Source: Sinosporangium siamense (GTDB lineage: Bacteria; Actinomycetota; Actinomycetes; Streptosporangiales; Streptosporangiaceae). Taken from it: a DNA stretch of 64,000 nt. The stretch is taken from assembly GCF_016863435.1 (NCBI RefSeq), contig NZ_BOOW01000037.1, positions 103,764-167,763 on the forward strand. The letters run 5' to 3'. Both the position numbers and the translations under genes were made by a program. Below are positions 55,146 through 63,750 of this stretch, one piece after another (the stretch's first letter is position 1; each line of letters starts with the position of its first letter). Below the pieces are notes generated by a model. That model saw only the letters and a program-made list of their open reading frames with translations. It was not told the DNA's origin and ran no database searches.

Positions 55146-56660
55146 TCAGCGGCGCAGGACGGGTGGGTCGATGCCTGAGGCGCGCAGGGCGCCGTAGGTG
55201 ACCGACTGGTGGAGGCGGGTGCGCCGTTCGATCAGGGAGATCGTGCGAACGCCCGCCCGCCAGCAATGCATGATCATCTCATTGCGGCGGGCTCGCGCGC
55301 GCAGTTCGTCGCGTTCGCTCGCCTCCGCCTTGGCCGCCATGCGGGCCAGCACCTGGTGGGCGCGGCGGATGAGGCGGTCCTTGATCATGGTGCCTTGGTG
55401 TACGGCTGTCGCCGAGTCGGCCAGCATGGTGAGCAGGCGTTCGCGATCGCGCGTGACAGCTGCGCCGTACATCGCGATGGCCCGGGCGAGGCGGGGACGT
55501 CCGATGCGCCCGGTGTGGCTGACGACGTTGGTGGTCGCCCCCGCGCGCCAGCACGCCACGGCGAGCTCGTCGCGCTCGTCGCCCCGCTCCGCGGCCAGGG
55601 CGAGGAGCGTGAGCAGGCGCTCCCGCTCGGCGGCCACCTCGGGGAACGCCGCGGCCACCCGCTCGACGCGGGCCCGCGGCAGGCCGCCGGTGCGGGCGAG
55701 CAGGCCGACGCTGCTCACACCGGCGTTCCAGCACTGGGCCACGAGGCGGTCGCGTTCTCCGGCGGCGGTGTCGACCCGCCGGGTCACCGCGGTCAACTCG
55801 TCGAGGAGGGTGCGCCACGGCGACAGCTCCTCGGGGTGGCGTACGTCGGTGCGGAGCACCTCCTCCCCGGTGACACGGGCGAGTCCGGCGGCACGGCACA
55901 ACGTGGCGACCTCCCTCGCGCCCGCCATATGCAGGGCGCGCAGGAGGTCGGCCCGCGCGTGCTTGTTGCGCAGCGCCCGGTGCTTGGCCGCGCGCCAGCG
56001 TTCGGCGGCGGTTTCGGCCGCCGCGAGGGCGCGTGGCACGACGCACAACTTCAGTGCGCCTTCCTCGCGTAGTCGTGCTACGGGGCGGGCCAAGTGCACC
56101 GGGTGCGGGGTCATCACCAGCCATGCCGGTCTTGTCTCCGATAATCGACGACAGAAGTTGGTGAACGCATCGATGACGCCGGTATCCCGGTAGGCGGCGA
56201 ACTGTGAGGGACCACGTATGCCGCCCGCCATCATCAGGGTGATACCGCCCCCCAGTGGAACGATGTCGCCGAACCAGATGGACGCCCCCGCCTGCTGCGC
56301 CTGCAGGCGCAGCTCCGGGTAGCGGTGGCGCCGCCACTGCGCGAGCTCTTCCGGGTCGGTGCCCGCGCCGAAGGAGCGGGGGTGGGCCGGCCAGAGGCCG
56401 AGCATGCGCAGCAGCGACGGGACGGCGAACTCGCCAAGACGCACGTTGTAGCGCGTCGCGATGAGGTCGCGCACCACCGCCAGGGTCCACAACGCGCAGG
56501 TGAGCCCGTGTTCACGGGGATCGCCGGTGAGCGTCGCGGTGATTTCGGCCATCTGGGGGCCGGAGAGCGTGTGAGGGTGCCCGTCGACCGGGTCGCGGTT
56601 CAGCGTCTCCACGTCGCCGGCCCGCGGAATCGGGGGGCCGGTCGCCCCGCGTCTGCACAT
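55146..56660 (-). CDS. Domesticated IS630-type transposase fused to four HTH-like repeats (probable)
   Basis: The 504-residue product starts like an IS630 transposase: LSGPQMAEITATLTGDPREH, then LWTLAVVRDLIATRYNVRL, LLRMLGLWPAHPR, and W-x3-RYPELRLQAQQAGASIWFGDIV, which parallels the usual first catalytic block (…ANxxGAxIxFxDE). LVMTPHPVHLA at 182-191 parallels the second block (VDxHxxHxA) but lacks its Asp; the third, Glu-containing block is missing, so it should be inactive as a transposase. Residues about 241-268, 307-335, 367-396 and 463-492 carry four repeats of the form C-W-x-A-G followed by an HTH-like segment. No terminal inverted repeats are visible. The start at 56660 is uncertain (GTG 56612 possible). 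Family assignment is from memory of motifs. Confidence 0.65.
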   Translation of the reverse strand: MCRRGATGPPIPRAGDVETLNRDPVDGHPHTLSGPQMAEITATLTGDPREHGLTCALWTLAVVRDLIATRYNVRLGEFAVPSLLRMLGLWPAHPRSFGAGTDPEELAQWRRHRYPELRLQAQQAGASIWFGDIVPLGGGITLMMAGGIRGPSQFAAYRDTGVIDAFTNFCRRLSETRPAWLVMTPHPVHLARPVARLREEGALKLCVVPRALAAAETAAERWRAAKHRALRNKHARADLLRALHMAGAREVATLCRAAGLARVTGEEVLRTDVRHPEELSPWRTLLDELTAVTRRVDTAAGERDRLVAQCWNAGVSSVGLLARTGGLPRARVERVAAAFPEVAAERERLLTLLALAAERGDERDELAVACWRAGATTNVVSHTGRIGRPRLARAIAMYGAAVTRDRERLLTMLADSATAVHQGTMIKDRLIRRAHQVLARMAAKAEASERDELRARARRNEMIMHCWRAGVRTISLIERRTRLHQSVTYGALRASGIDPPVLRR

Positions 56661-57252
56661 GTCAGGCGGACGCCTGGCAATGAGTCACGATGCACTGTCA
56701 ATCAAGTAGCACATGGTGATCTGTCGGCGCAATTCTTGAGCTGTCCCAAAATGTGAGGCAAGTGAGGCATGTGAAGCATGGGAATTGAGGGGTTGAGCTG
56801 GGTTGATGCCCCTGGAGTGAACCTCTGGGGTCCGGTCCGAAAGCCGTCCGAAGGCTTTTCGGACTGGGGGCCACTGTGTGTGATTGGGGCGAGGGTGACG
56901 GTCTTGTGGCTGCGGGGGCTGTGCGGAAGGAATGAGAGATGGGGGGAAGTGGCCTATTGTGACGGAGAACACAGTGGGGAAAGGCTGATTGCTGGGTTAG
57001 ATGGGTTTAGCAGCGCAGCATTGCATGGCATTTACCGACTTTAAGTGGCATAGCGGACGTAGCGGGAACAAGCGGATTTATCGTCATAAATCCTGCGATA
57101 ATTCCTGGGGGGTGCCGGGAGATTGCCTGGGTGCTCGGAAGGTCGCCGTAAAAATGTGCACATTGGCGGCGGACATCGGGAGAGTGGGCCACACTGCCGC
57201 GTTCGGGCAGTCACAATGGACTTTCCTGCGGTGTTCGCACCGGCGTGCCAGG
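56661..57252. other. Intergenic region, no gene seen
   Basis: 592 bp. Notable are a hairpin GTCCGAAAGCC / GGCTTTTCGGAC (56835-56864, one bulge) and 10-bp-spaced TGAGGCA/TGAAGCA copies at 56752-56778. The rest is less GC-rich than the window (about 56880-57110). Short frames exist but none looks coding. Confidence 0.45.
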
Positions 57253-57546
57253 TCAGCTGCTCCTTGCTCCCTCGGCTGCCATGGTCCGGGCTATCTCCGA
57301 GATGGCTCCGCACACGAAGTAGTCCTCCGGTGCGTCGAACACCACGGTGAGCATGGCGACAAAACTTAGTCGTGGATCGTTCTCCACCCCGTTGAGCAAG
57401 TTGGCGACATGTGTATGACTGATGGTGACTCGGCCGCCGGAGGCCGCCGCCATGGCCGCCGCTACCTTCCGTGTCGACCACGGACCGCCGTCCGGGGCAC
57501 GGGTGGTGCTCCAGAGGTAGCGGAGTTTTGCCGAAAAGTCGTCCAT
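57253..57546 (-). CDS. Small XRE/EspR-like HTH regulator
   Basis: The 97-residue product reads DDFSAKLRYLWSTTRAPDGGPWSTRKVAAAMAA, then ISHTHVANLLNGVENDPRLSFVAMLTVVFDAPEDYFVCG. This is the XRE-type five-helix domain in the EspR subfamily of actinobacteria, whose members bind DNA as dimers. The ATG at 57546 follows AAGGGATC and begins MDDFSAKL; the frame is open upstream. It is divergent from an unknown 389-residue protein gene 170 bp away. Such XRE/unknown pairs are common in filamentous actinomycetes. Confidence 0.8.
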   Translation of the reverse strand: MDDFSAKLRYLWSTTRAPDGGPWSTRKVAAAMAAASGGRVTISHTHVANLLNGVENDPRLSFVAMLTVVFDAPEDYFVCGAISEIARTMAAEGARSS

Positions 57547-57715
57547 GATCCCTTTTCTTTTTGTCCTATCCAAAACTCGCCCGCGCCGCCGCCTAGAAAA
57601 ATGTCCGAGACCAGGGGTGTTCACTGTAGTTGACAGCCTCGGAGGTGACCTATCAAAGTGATCTATCTGGCCATATCCCCTCACAAAACAGCACCCTCAC
57701 AACACGCAAAGGACA

Positions 57716-58885
57716 ATGGTGGGCGATTGGGTAAGCACGTCTGACGATCGCGTGCCCCCCCGGCCCGACCTCCACTTCCCTACAGGGGAGTGGGCGGTCG
57801 ACGGAGTGGTTATGCATGGCCTGTACTACCGCCGCGGAGCACAGGGGATTCGCGAGGGAGTGGCATGCTGGAACGGTCACCTGCTCTGGCAGTGGGAAGA
57901 AGTGGAATGTTCCCTTCCGGTCTTCGACTCCTCCCTGCTGAGCCCATGGAATCTCGTTCTGGCCGAGCGGCTGGCCATGACCACGGCGGCGACGCCGTAC
58001 GGCGGCGACGGTGACGCCTGGGCGAACGCCTGGAAGGCGCAGGCACTCCTGGCGGGGTGGGTGCCGTTCGCCTCTTTCAGCCTCGACGGTCCCGACGCGC
58101 TCTCCTGGTGCGAGCGCGCCGGCGCGGCGGGGCTCATCTACACCTTCGAGCGAGAGGAATACATAGAAGGAGGGAGGATCCGCAACGATCGGCTGCATAT
58201 CATCGCGGGGCGGGCGCAGACGTATGGCGAACTGTTTGATATCCCTGCGGTCATCGACAGATACCGCGCCGCCCTCCCGGCGGGCCTCGCGGAACAGCAG
58301 ATCGCACCGCTGAAACAACACCGTGACGTGCCGGTGGCGACCTACGTGTCGGCGAAGGAACGGCTGCTGGAACGCGCGCCGCGTGCGGTGCAGGGGCTGA
58401 CGCTCGGCCATCCCCTTGAGATGACGATCATGCATGTCGTGGACTCTGTTCCGATCATCGCCGCTCTGCGGCCAGCGGACGACCCGAAGGACATGCCCGT
58501 TCTGCCCCCTGAGGCCATGTGGCGCCCACCGATCTCCAGGGTGCAGAGGACCGCCCTCCCACGCTGCCGCCACCCGGACGAGCACGAGCGGATCGGAGCG
58601 GCGGGCAACCTTGTGCTCGGGGGCGAGCTGCTGGCCTTCGTCCAGGCCCATTGGCCTGCGGAATTATTGCCTTCGATGGTGCGGAGCGTGGCCGAACTCG
58701 CCACGCGCGGCTATGTGCTGGCGACCGCCTATACGCATTATCTGATCACGCCTATCCCGGCCCGCCGTCTGATCAGTCCGGAACTCCACCAGTACATCTG
58801 CTGTGTGCTGCGGGGCCTCGGACGGTCGCCGGAGTCGATCCATCTGGACGCGGAGGTCAATCGGGCGTTCCTCCAATCGGTTTAA
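57716..58885 (+). CDS. Unknown cytoplasmic protein divergent from an EspR-like regulator
   Basis: The 389-residue product has no signal peptide or membrane helix. The N-terminal half is rich in Trp and aromatic residues (VACWNGHLLWQWEEVECSLPVF and DGDAWANAWKAQALLAGWVPFASFSLDG); the C-terminal half is helical (WPAELLPSMVRSVAELATRGYVLATAYTHYLITPIPARRL). I recognise no family. The start ATG at 57716 follows AAAGGACA. Its base composition is a little lower in GC than its neighbours, and with the linked EspR-like gene it may be a mobile or strain-specific pair. Confidence 0.72.
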   Translation: MVGDWVSTSDDRVPPRPDLHFPTGEWAVDGVVMHGLYYRRGAQGIREGVACWNGHLLWQWEEVECSLPVFDSSLLSPWNLVLAERLAMTTAATPYGGDGDAWANAWKAQALLAGWVPFASFSLDGPDALSWCERAGAAGLIYTFEREEYIEGGRIRNDRLHIIAGRAQTYGELFDIPAVIDRYRAALPAGLAEQQIAPLKQHRDVPVATYVSAKERLLERAPRAVQGLTLGHPLEMTIMHVVDSVPIIAALRPADDPKDMPVLPPEAMWRPPISRVQRTALPRCRHPDEHERIGAAGNLVLGGELLAFVQAHWPAELLPSMVRSVAELATRGYVLATAYTHYLITPIPARRLISPELHQYICCVLRGLGRSPESIHLDAEVNRAFLQSV

Positions 58886-59074
58886 CGAAATCTGTTCCAC
58901 GAAATCGCGCCGAACCGGCCGACGGATTTCGGTCGGCTCGACGATTCTATGATCACGGTCCGGTCCGGGCTGCCGTTGAAGACCGATCCGGGCCGACAGG
59001 GGGAATCTTTCCCGGCCAGTCCCGCATGCTCCCGGCCGATCCGGCAGTAAGCGGAGTGCGGCTGCGGAAAAATT

Positions 59075-59494
59075 TCACCGCAGGGCGATGTCGATATCGG
59101 CCACCGCCTGAAGAGCGGCGTCTCGAAGGCGGCGAAGCGCGAGACCGACATCGATATCAGGCCCTGCCTGCGGGGAGCCTCCGCCGTAGACACCGTGCTG
59201 CACCGGCGGGCCGGCGAAATCACCGGGCCCGGCGAAGCCGGCGTAGTCGGCGGGGGTGGGCGCCGAAAGCGGACCGGTCGCGACGACGGCAGGAAACTGC
59301 ATCGTGGCGGCGTCGTCCGCGGTCGCGTGCCTCGGCAGCGGCGAGTCGTTTTGCCGGCGCGGCCGGGAAAGGTTGTCGAAGAACGGTGTGAACTGTTCTT
59401 GAAAGGGCTGTTCTGGGTGAGAGACCGGCTCGGGTCTCGCGTGACGCCCACGCGGCTTCGCCCGGGCCAACTCCTCAAGTTCTATGGGTGTCAT
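59075..59494 (-). CDS. Small unknown protein with Pro/Gly/Ala-rich middle
   Basis: The 139-residue product starts MTPIELEELARAKPRGRHARPEPVSHPEQPFQ and ends DVGLALRRLRDAALQAVADIDIALR. The middle (about 50-105) is Pro/Gly/Ala-rich and probably disordered. The ATG at 59494 follows GAGGAGACGTGC, a good ribosome site. No signal peptide or membrane segment. No family recognised. It lies downstream of the gene at 59685 on the same strand, 190 bp away. Confidence 0.6.
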   Translation of the reverse strand: MTPIELEELARAKPRGRHARPEPVSHPEQPFQEQFTPFFDNLSRPRRQNDSPLPRHATADDAATMQFPAVVATGPLSAPTPADYAGFAGPGDFAGPPVQHGVYGGGSPQAGPDIDVGLALRRLRDAALQAVADIDIALR

Positions 59495-59684
59495 GCACGT
59501 CTCCTCACCGCGACTACAACAAATCATCGAGGATTTGACAAGTGCCTGTCAGGTCATCGAACTGATCGTAGGCATTGCGGACGGCGATCCGGCAGTCCCA
59601 TACCACAATGGCAAAGCGATGTGATCTAAACGTGATGCGGCATGCCGTACCGCATTCCCCGGCCTTGAGATAGCGGGGGACCCG

Positions 59685-60341
59685 TCAGCGTCCCCCGGGA
59701 GGCGGCGGCGGCTCCGTCGGCCCGGTGCCATGGTCGTTGCCGTACGGCGAAGGCGGCGGAGGGGCGACAGTCGGGCCGGTGCCCGGATATCCCGTCGGCC
59801 GTCTCGTCTTCGGCCTGGGTGTCGCCGTCGGGCGAGTGGCCCTCGTCGGGCGCGGAGTCGCGGGAGCCCGCTTCACCACCGGCGGCTTTCTGGTCGGCCG
59901 GACCGCCGGCCGCGTGGCCGCAGGGGGCGGAGGCCCGGGCGGCGTCGCGACGGGCTTGGTGGCGAGAGGCTCGTCGGCTGTGGGGGCTTCCATACCCGGA
60001 GGCGGAGGGGGCGTGTCGATCACGGGGCTCGGATCGGCGGGCACCGGCGCGAACGCCGCACTCGTCGTCGGCGAGGCGACCGGAGAGGCCACCCGCCCGG
60101 CCTCCGGATCCGGCCACCCGAGCCACACCCCGAACACGATCACCGCCACCACCCCGGACACCGCGACGAGCGGCAGCAACTTCGGCTTGGCGCGCGGGCG
60201 CTCACCGGGCGGGGGCGGGGGTTCCTCGTCGTCGTCCTGCCAGGTATCCCAGGCGCGCCAAATGTCGTCTTCTTTGGACACGGGTCTGCCGTAAGGCGGC
60301 CGGAGCCGTGCCTTCGAACGGTCGGCGTGCTCCTCGGCCAT
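59685..60341 (-). CDS. Single-pass membrane protein with Pro/Thr/Arg-rich extracellular tail
   Basis: The 218-residue product has a charged cytoplasmic start of about 50 residues (HADRSKARLRPPYGRPVSKEDDIWRAWDTWQDDDEEPPPPPGE), one membrane helix (LLPLVAVSGVVAVIVFGVWLG) and a tail of about 140 residues almost all Pro, Ala, Thr and Arg, without a folded domain. The ATG at 60341 follows GAGGACGTGG. Such proteins may reach across the cell wall. The architecture is like that of the protein at 49749 but without the terminal beta domain. Function unknown. Confidence 0.72.
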   Translation of the reverse strand: MAEEHADRSKARLRPPYGRPVSKEDDIWRAWDTWQDDDEEPPPPPGERPRAKPKLLPLVAVSGVVAVIVFGVWLGWPDPEAGRVASPVASPTTSAAFAPVPADPSPVIDTPPPPPGMEAPTADEPLATKPVATPPGPPPPAATRPAVRPTRKPPVVKRAPATPRPTRATRPTATPRPKTRRPTGYPGTGPTVAPPPPSPYGNDHGTGPTEPPPPPGGR

Positions 60342-60560
60342 CCACGTCCTCTTCCCCCGGGGAGTCCCAGTCTCGCTCGGGTCTCAGCGGTCAGATTTTC
60401 GCGCAAGATTAACCAGGTAACCATGACATGGGCATCATGTGTCCCAATTGCAGCAGAAATCAGGGTAGGCGAAAAAGACCCGAACGCCACAGTGACCAGG
60501 ACATAGCTCCACGTGTATGGACATGTCGTGATCCGGGATCTCGGCTATGGTCAGGTGACC

Positions 60561-61748
60561 ATGGGAGGAACTGGTTTGGTGGCGAATGCTCGACTTGTCT
60601 ATCAGAGCAGGGTTCGCGGATGCCTACTGGGCGGCGCCATCGGCGACGCGCTCGGCGCACCCATCGAATTCGACTCAACCCTCCGAATCCGCCAAAGGTA
60701 CGGCACAGCCGGCATCACCAGCCTCGTCCCGGACAACTCCGGCCACCTCGGCCTGATCACGGACGACACCCAGATGACCCTCTTCACCGCGGAAGCCCTG
60801 ATCCGCGCCAACGTGCGCGCCCACAGCGTGTCCGGCGAACTTGGCGGCGGCGACAGCCGTACCGGCTACGGTGACGACCGTGAGGGTTGGCTGGGCCTTG
60901 GCGGTGACGAGGCCGACATCGTGCACCGCGCCTATCTGCGCTGGCTCGACACCCAGCAGTATCCCGGCCCGCCGCCCCAGGACGACGGCATACGCAACGG
61001 CTGGCTGCGCCGCCAGCACTGGCTCTACTCCCGGCGAGCCCCAGGCAACGCCTGCCTGTCCGGCCTCAGCCACCGCCGCTTCCGCGGCGCCGCCCCCGAG
61101 TTCGGCTGCCCCGGCCCTGTGAACAGCGGCTCCAAAGGGTGCGGCACCGTCATTCGCTCCGCCCCCTTCGGCCTGGCCGCCGAGACACCCCGCCACGCCT
61201 TCGAGCTGGCCGCCGAGTGCGCCCAGATCACCCACGGTCACCCCACCGGCTACATAGCCGCAGGCGCACTGGCGGCCCTCGTGAACGTGCTGAGACAGGG
61301 CCTGCCGCTGCGCGAGGCCGTGGAGGCCACCCTCGACCTCCTCGTGACCTATCCCGCCCACGAGGAAACCGCCAACGCCCTCCAGTCGGCCATAGCCCTC
61401 GCCGGGCGTGGCGACCCCACCCCCGAGAAAATCGAATCCCTGGGCGGCGCCTGGATCGCCGAAGAGGCCCTCGCCATCTCCGTCTACTGCGCCCTGGTCG
61501 CCGGGCAGCCCGAGGAAATGCGCCGAGCTCTCCTCCTCGCCGTCAACCACTCAGGCGACAGCGACTCCACCGGCGCCATCTGCGGCAACATCCTCGGCGC
61601 CCTCCACGGCGACCAGGCACTTCCGGCCGACTGGCTGGTCCCCCTCGAAGGCCGCGCCGTCATCACCGAGCTCGCCGACGACTTCGCCATTGAGTTCTCG
61701 GGCCCCGACGTCAAAGACCTCTGGGGGGCCAAGTATCCGGGCGATTGA
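60561..61748 (+). CDS. ADP-ribosylglycohydrolase family protein
   Basis: A DraG/ARH-type hydrolase of 395 residues that would remove ADP-ribose from proteins, nucleic acids or small molecules using two magnesium ions. Seen are RVRGCLLGGAIGDALGAPIEF, the first metal site ITDDTQMTLFTAEAL, ITHGHPTGYIAAGALAALV and the second metal site NHSGDSDSTGAICGNILGA. An insertion of about 100 residues follows the first site (GELGGGDSRTGYGDDREGW on). The start may instead be GTG 60579, 10 nt after GGGAGG (60563-60568). No ADP-ribosyltransferase is nearby. Confidence 0.9.
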   Translation: MGGTGLVANARLVYQSRVRGCLLGGAIGDALGAPIEFDSTLRIRQRYGTAGITSLVPDNSGHLGLITDDTQMTLFTAEALIRANVRAHSVSGELGGGDSRTGYGDDREGWLGLGGDEADIVHRAYLRWLDTQQYPGPPPQDDGIRNGWLRRQHWLYSRRAPGNACLSGLSHRRFRGAAPEFGCPGPVNSGSKGCGTVIRSAPFGLAAETPRHAFELAAECAQITHGHPTGYIAAGALAALVNVLRQGLPLREAVEATLDLLVTYPAHEETANALQSAIALAGRGDPTPEKIESLGGAWIAEEALAISVYCALVAGQPEEMRRALLLAVNHSGDSDSTGAICGNILGALHGDQALPADWLVPLEGRAVITELADDFAIEFSGPDVKDLWGAKYPGD

Positions 61749-61765
61749 CCGGCCCCCCATTCCCA

Positions 61766-61841
61766 TTCGGCCGATCGCCTCTCGTTCGGCCGATCGCCTC
61801 TCGTTCGGCGGGTCGGCTCTCGTTCGGCGGGTCGCTCCTGG
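61766..61841. repeat. Four tandem 19-bp units after the ADP-ribosylglycohydrolase gene
   Basis: TTCGGCCGATCGCCTCTCG occurs exactly at 61766 and 61785, then in degenerate form (TTCGGCGGGTCGGCTCTCG) at 61804 and 61823. It begins 18 bp after the stop codon. Confidence 0.88.
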
Positions 61842-61938
61842 TGGGCCGGTCGGCGTGGCGTGAGCCGTACCCCTGCTTGGCTGCGGCGCCGGGCACTCAC
61901 TCGAATCGAACCGGCGTGCCGGGAGAGGGCCTGGTGCC

Positions 61939-62715
61939 TTATCGGGAGGTACGGCAGGCCGGTTTGGTCCGGGAGGTTTCCCAGATCTGGAAGAGCTGCC
62001 CGCTGACGGGGTCGTAATCCACCTTGGCGCAGACCGGAGCGGTGCTCCTCTTCAGGGTCTTGGTGAGCGCGCGTGTGTCGCACAGTTTGGTGCCGAGCCC
62101 GCCTGGGCCGGCATTGCGGGTGCCGGCCGCCCACGCGTCTGCGCACCCTTTGGTGGTGCGGTTGAAAGTCACGATGGTGTAGCCGAGTTTGGCCGAGGAC
62201 TTCCCCCGCTGGAAGATCACGGTTGTGTTGTTGTGGCGCTTGAGGGTGCCGTAGGCGCTCTTCTGGTCGCGGGGCGGAGTGAGCAACTCGTGGATCACCG
62301 GCCGGCCGCCCGCTGTGGCCGGTGGGGTGAATCGCACGGGGACCGGGCCGAGTTCAAGGGCGAACGCGAGGTCGGCCGCCTTGCACGGGGTGGTGCCCAG
62401 GCCGTCGCGGTCGACTTTGGCGACGCCTTCGGTCTCCTTCAGGTCGCACTTGGCGGTCACACGGCGGAAATCCACGTCGGTGTAGTCGATCTGCCGCTCC
62501 AACGCCCGCGCAATGGGGGTCAACTCGTGTTGGGGCGCCACACCTTTGACTCGCTTGATCTTGGCCTTGGCGGGGGCGACGCGCAGAGTGGAAGGGCCGT
62601 CCGACCAGGCGTAGCCGTACACCACGTCGGAGGTGGCGGCAGAGGCGGAGGAAACCGGGAGGACCGTGGCGCACAGGGTGAGTGTGGCGCAGGCGGTGCT
62701 AAGCAAACGGAACAT
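61939..62715 (-). CDS. Secreted protein, unknown
   Basis: The 258-residue product has a Sec signal peptide (MFRLLSTACATLTLCATVLPVSSASAA), then about 230 residues with YAWSDGPSTLRVAPAKAKIKRVKG, VIHELLTPPRDQKSAYGTLKRHNNTTVIFQRG and six cysteines in the mature part. The end FQIWETSRTKPACRTSR is basic. It has no known catalytic motif that I can see. ATG 62715. A gene for another small exported protein lies 73 bp upstream on the same strand, so the two may be an operon. Confidence 0.75.
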   Translation of the reverse strand: MFRLLSTACATLTLCATVLPVSSASAATSDVVYGYAWSDGPSTLRVAPAKAKIKRVKGVAPQHELTPIARALERQIDYTDVDFRRVTAKCDLKETEGVAKVDRDGLGTTPCKAADLAFALELGPVPVRFTPPATAGGRPVIHELLTPPRDQKSAYGTLKRHNNTTVIFQRGKSSAKLGYTIVTFNRTTKGCADAWAAGTRNAGPGGLGTKLCDTRALTKTLKRSTAPVCAKVDYDPVSGQLFQIWETSRTKPACRTSR

Positions 62716-62788
62716 GCAGACAAAACTCCCTTATCGGTGTGTTCACCGAATGAGAGTCGTCCGAGTGGGAAAAGGTTCGCCCGCCGGA

Positions 62789-63019
62789 TCAGGTGTGCCG
62801 TGTGAGCGAGTCGCAGAGGGGGTCCTCGCGGGTTTCCGTGCTGGTGAACACATACAGCTTGACCTTCGGACGGTTGTCCGCGAACAACACCGGGACCGCC
62901 TCGACCGGCAACCTCTCCATCGCGCTCGTCATCTCGGGCGTCGTCGACAACGGCCGGATCGCCAGGACCAGCCCAAGGAGAGCTGCACAGGTGGTGAGAG
63001 CGGCGGTTGACCTCTTCAT
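62789..63019 (-). CDS. Small exported protein
   Basis: The 76-residue product starts MKRSTAALTTCAALLGLVLAI, a signal peptide or membrane anchor, and has about 55 further residues (TSAMERLPVEAVPVLFADNRPKVKLYVFTSTETREDPLC) with one cysteine in the mature part. The ATG at 63019 gives the proper signal; the frame is open upstream without likeness to anything. It precedes the secreted-protein gene at 61939-62715. Function unknown. Confidence 0.6.
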   Translation of the reverse strand: MKRSTAALTTCAALLGLVLAIRPLSTTPEMTSAMERLPVEAVPVLFADNRPKVKLYVFTSTETREDPLCDSLTRHT

Positions 63020-63204
63020 GGGGGGAAGCCCTTTCGGGGAGCATAGGTCTCTTGACCTTGTTCTACTACATGAGGGGTAAGCGCAGTGTTTGATTCCCTG
63101 TTGCACCGGCTTTATAGCGAAATGGGGCCACGGCGCATGCTTCATCCGTTTAGGGAGTGTGCGAGTGCGTGTACTAGTGGCGGAAGACCCGGCACGAGCC
63201 CGCG

Positions 63205-63750
63205 TCAGGCGCCCGTCTTGCCATCGATGCGTTCGCGGAGTAGGTCGGCGTGGCCGTTGTGGCGGGCGTATTCGGCGATCATGTGGAGCAGGATGCGGCG
63301 CAGGGAGACGGGACGGCCGGTTGAGCGGCGGATGCAGGTCTCATCCAAGGACGGGGCGCGGGCCACGATGTCCCGTGCGGCGGCGCATTCCGCCCGCCAC
63401 GCCGCGAACGCCTCGTCGACGTCGCCGCCCAGGCTGTTGAAGTCGGCGTCGGGGTTGTCGTCCGTGTAATAAAGATCGGGAAGATTCTCCCCGGCGAACT
63501 GCTGGCGGAACCACCACCGCTCCACCTCCGTCAGGTGGCGCACCAGGCCGTGCAGACTCAGTGTGGACGGGGGCACACCCTTTTCGGACAGCCGTTCGCG
63601 GGGCACACCCGCGCACTTCAGCTCGAAGGTTTCCCGGTGGTGGTCGAGGAACGCGGTCAGCAGCTCCCGTTCGTCACCCATCTCCGGCAACTCGCTGCGT
63701 GAGCCTTCGGCCCATTCGTGTGGATAGATGGGCTGCGGGGTGTCCGTCAT
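63205..63750 (-). CDS. DinB-family (DUF664) protein
   Basis: The 181-residue product has the four-helix DinB fold: ELLTAFLDHHRETFELKCAGV, LSLHGLVRHLTEVERWWFRQQFAG with the first metal His, and LRRILLHMIAEYARHNGHADLLRERIDG with the other two His residues. DinB/DUF664 proteins are metal-binding, and some are thiol transferases that use mycothiol or bacillithiol. The ATG at 63750 (MTDTPQPIYPHEW) is the family-like start. The downstream 220 bp to the window edge hold GTACGGCGGAAGCC and a CTTGGCACC direct repeat but no gene. Confidence 0.87.
   Translation of the reverse strand: MTDTPQPIYPHEWAEGSRSELPEMGDERELLTAFLDHHRETFELKCAGVPRERLSEKGVPPSTLSLHGLVRHLTEVERWWFRQQFAGENLPDLYYTDDNPDADFNSLGGDVDEAFAAWRAECAAARDIVARAPSLDETCIRRSTGRPVSLRRILLHMIAEYARHNGHADLLRERIDGKTGA

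Noticed and set aside
55146..56660. Intact insertion sequence
   Set aside because: Catalytic residues are lost, no terminal inverted repeats or target duplication are visible, and a long unrelated C-terminal region is attached.
56835..56864. Hairpin as a terminator of the EspR-like gene
   Set aside because: It is nearly 400 bp from the gene end and lacks a U-run; kept only as a structure in the intergenic entry.
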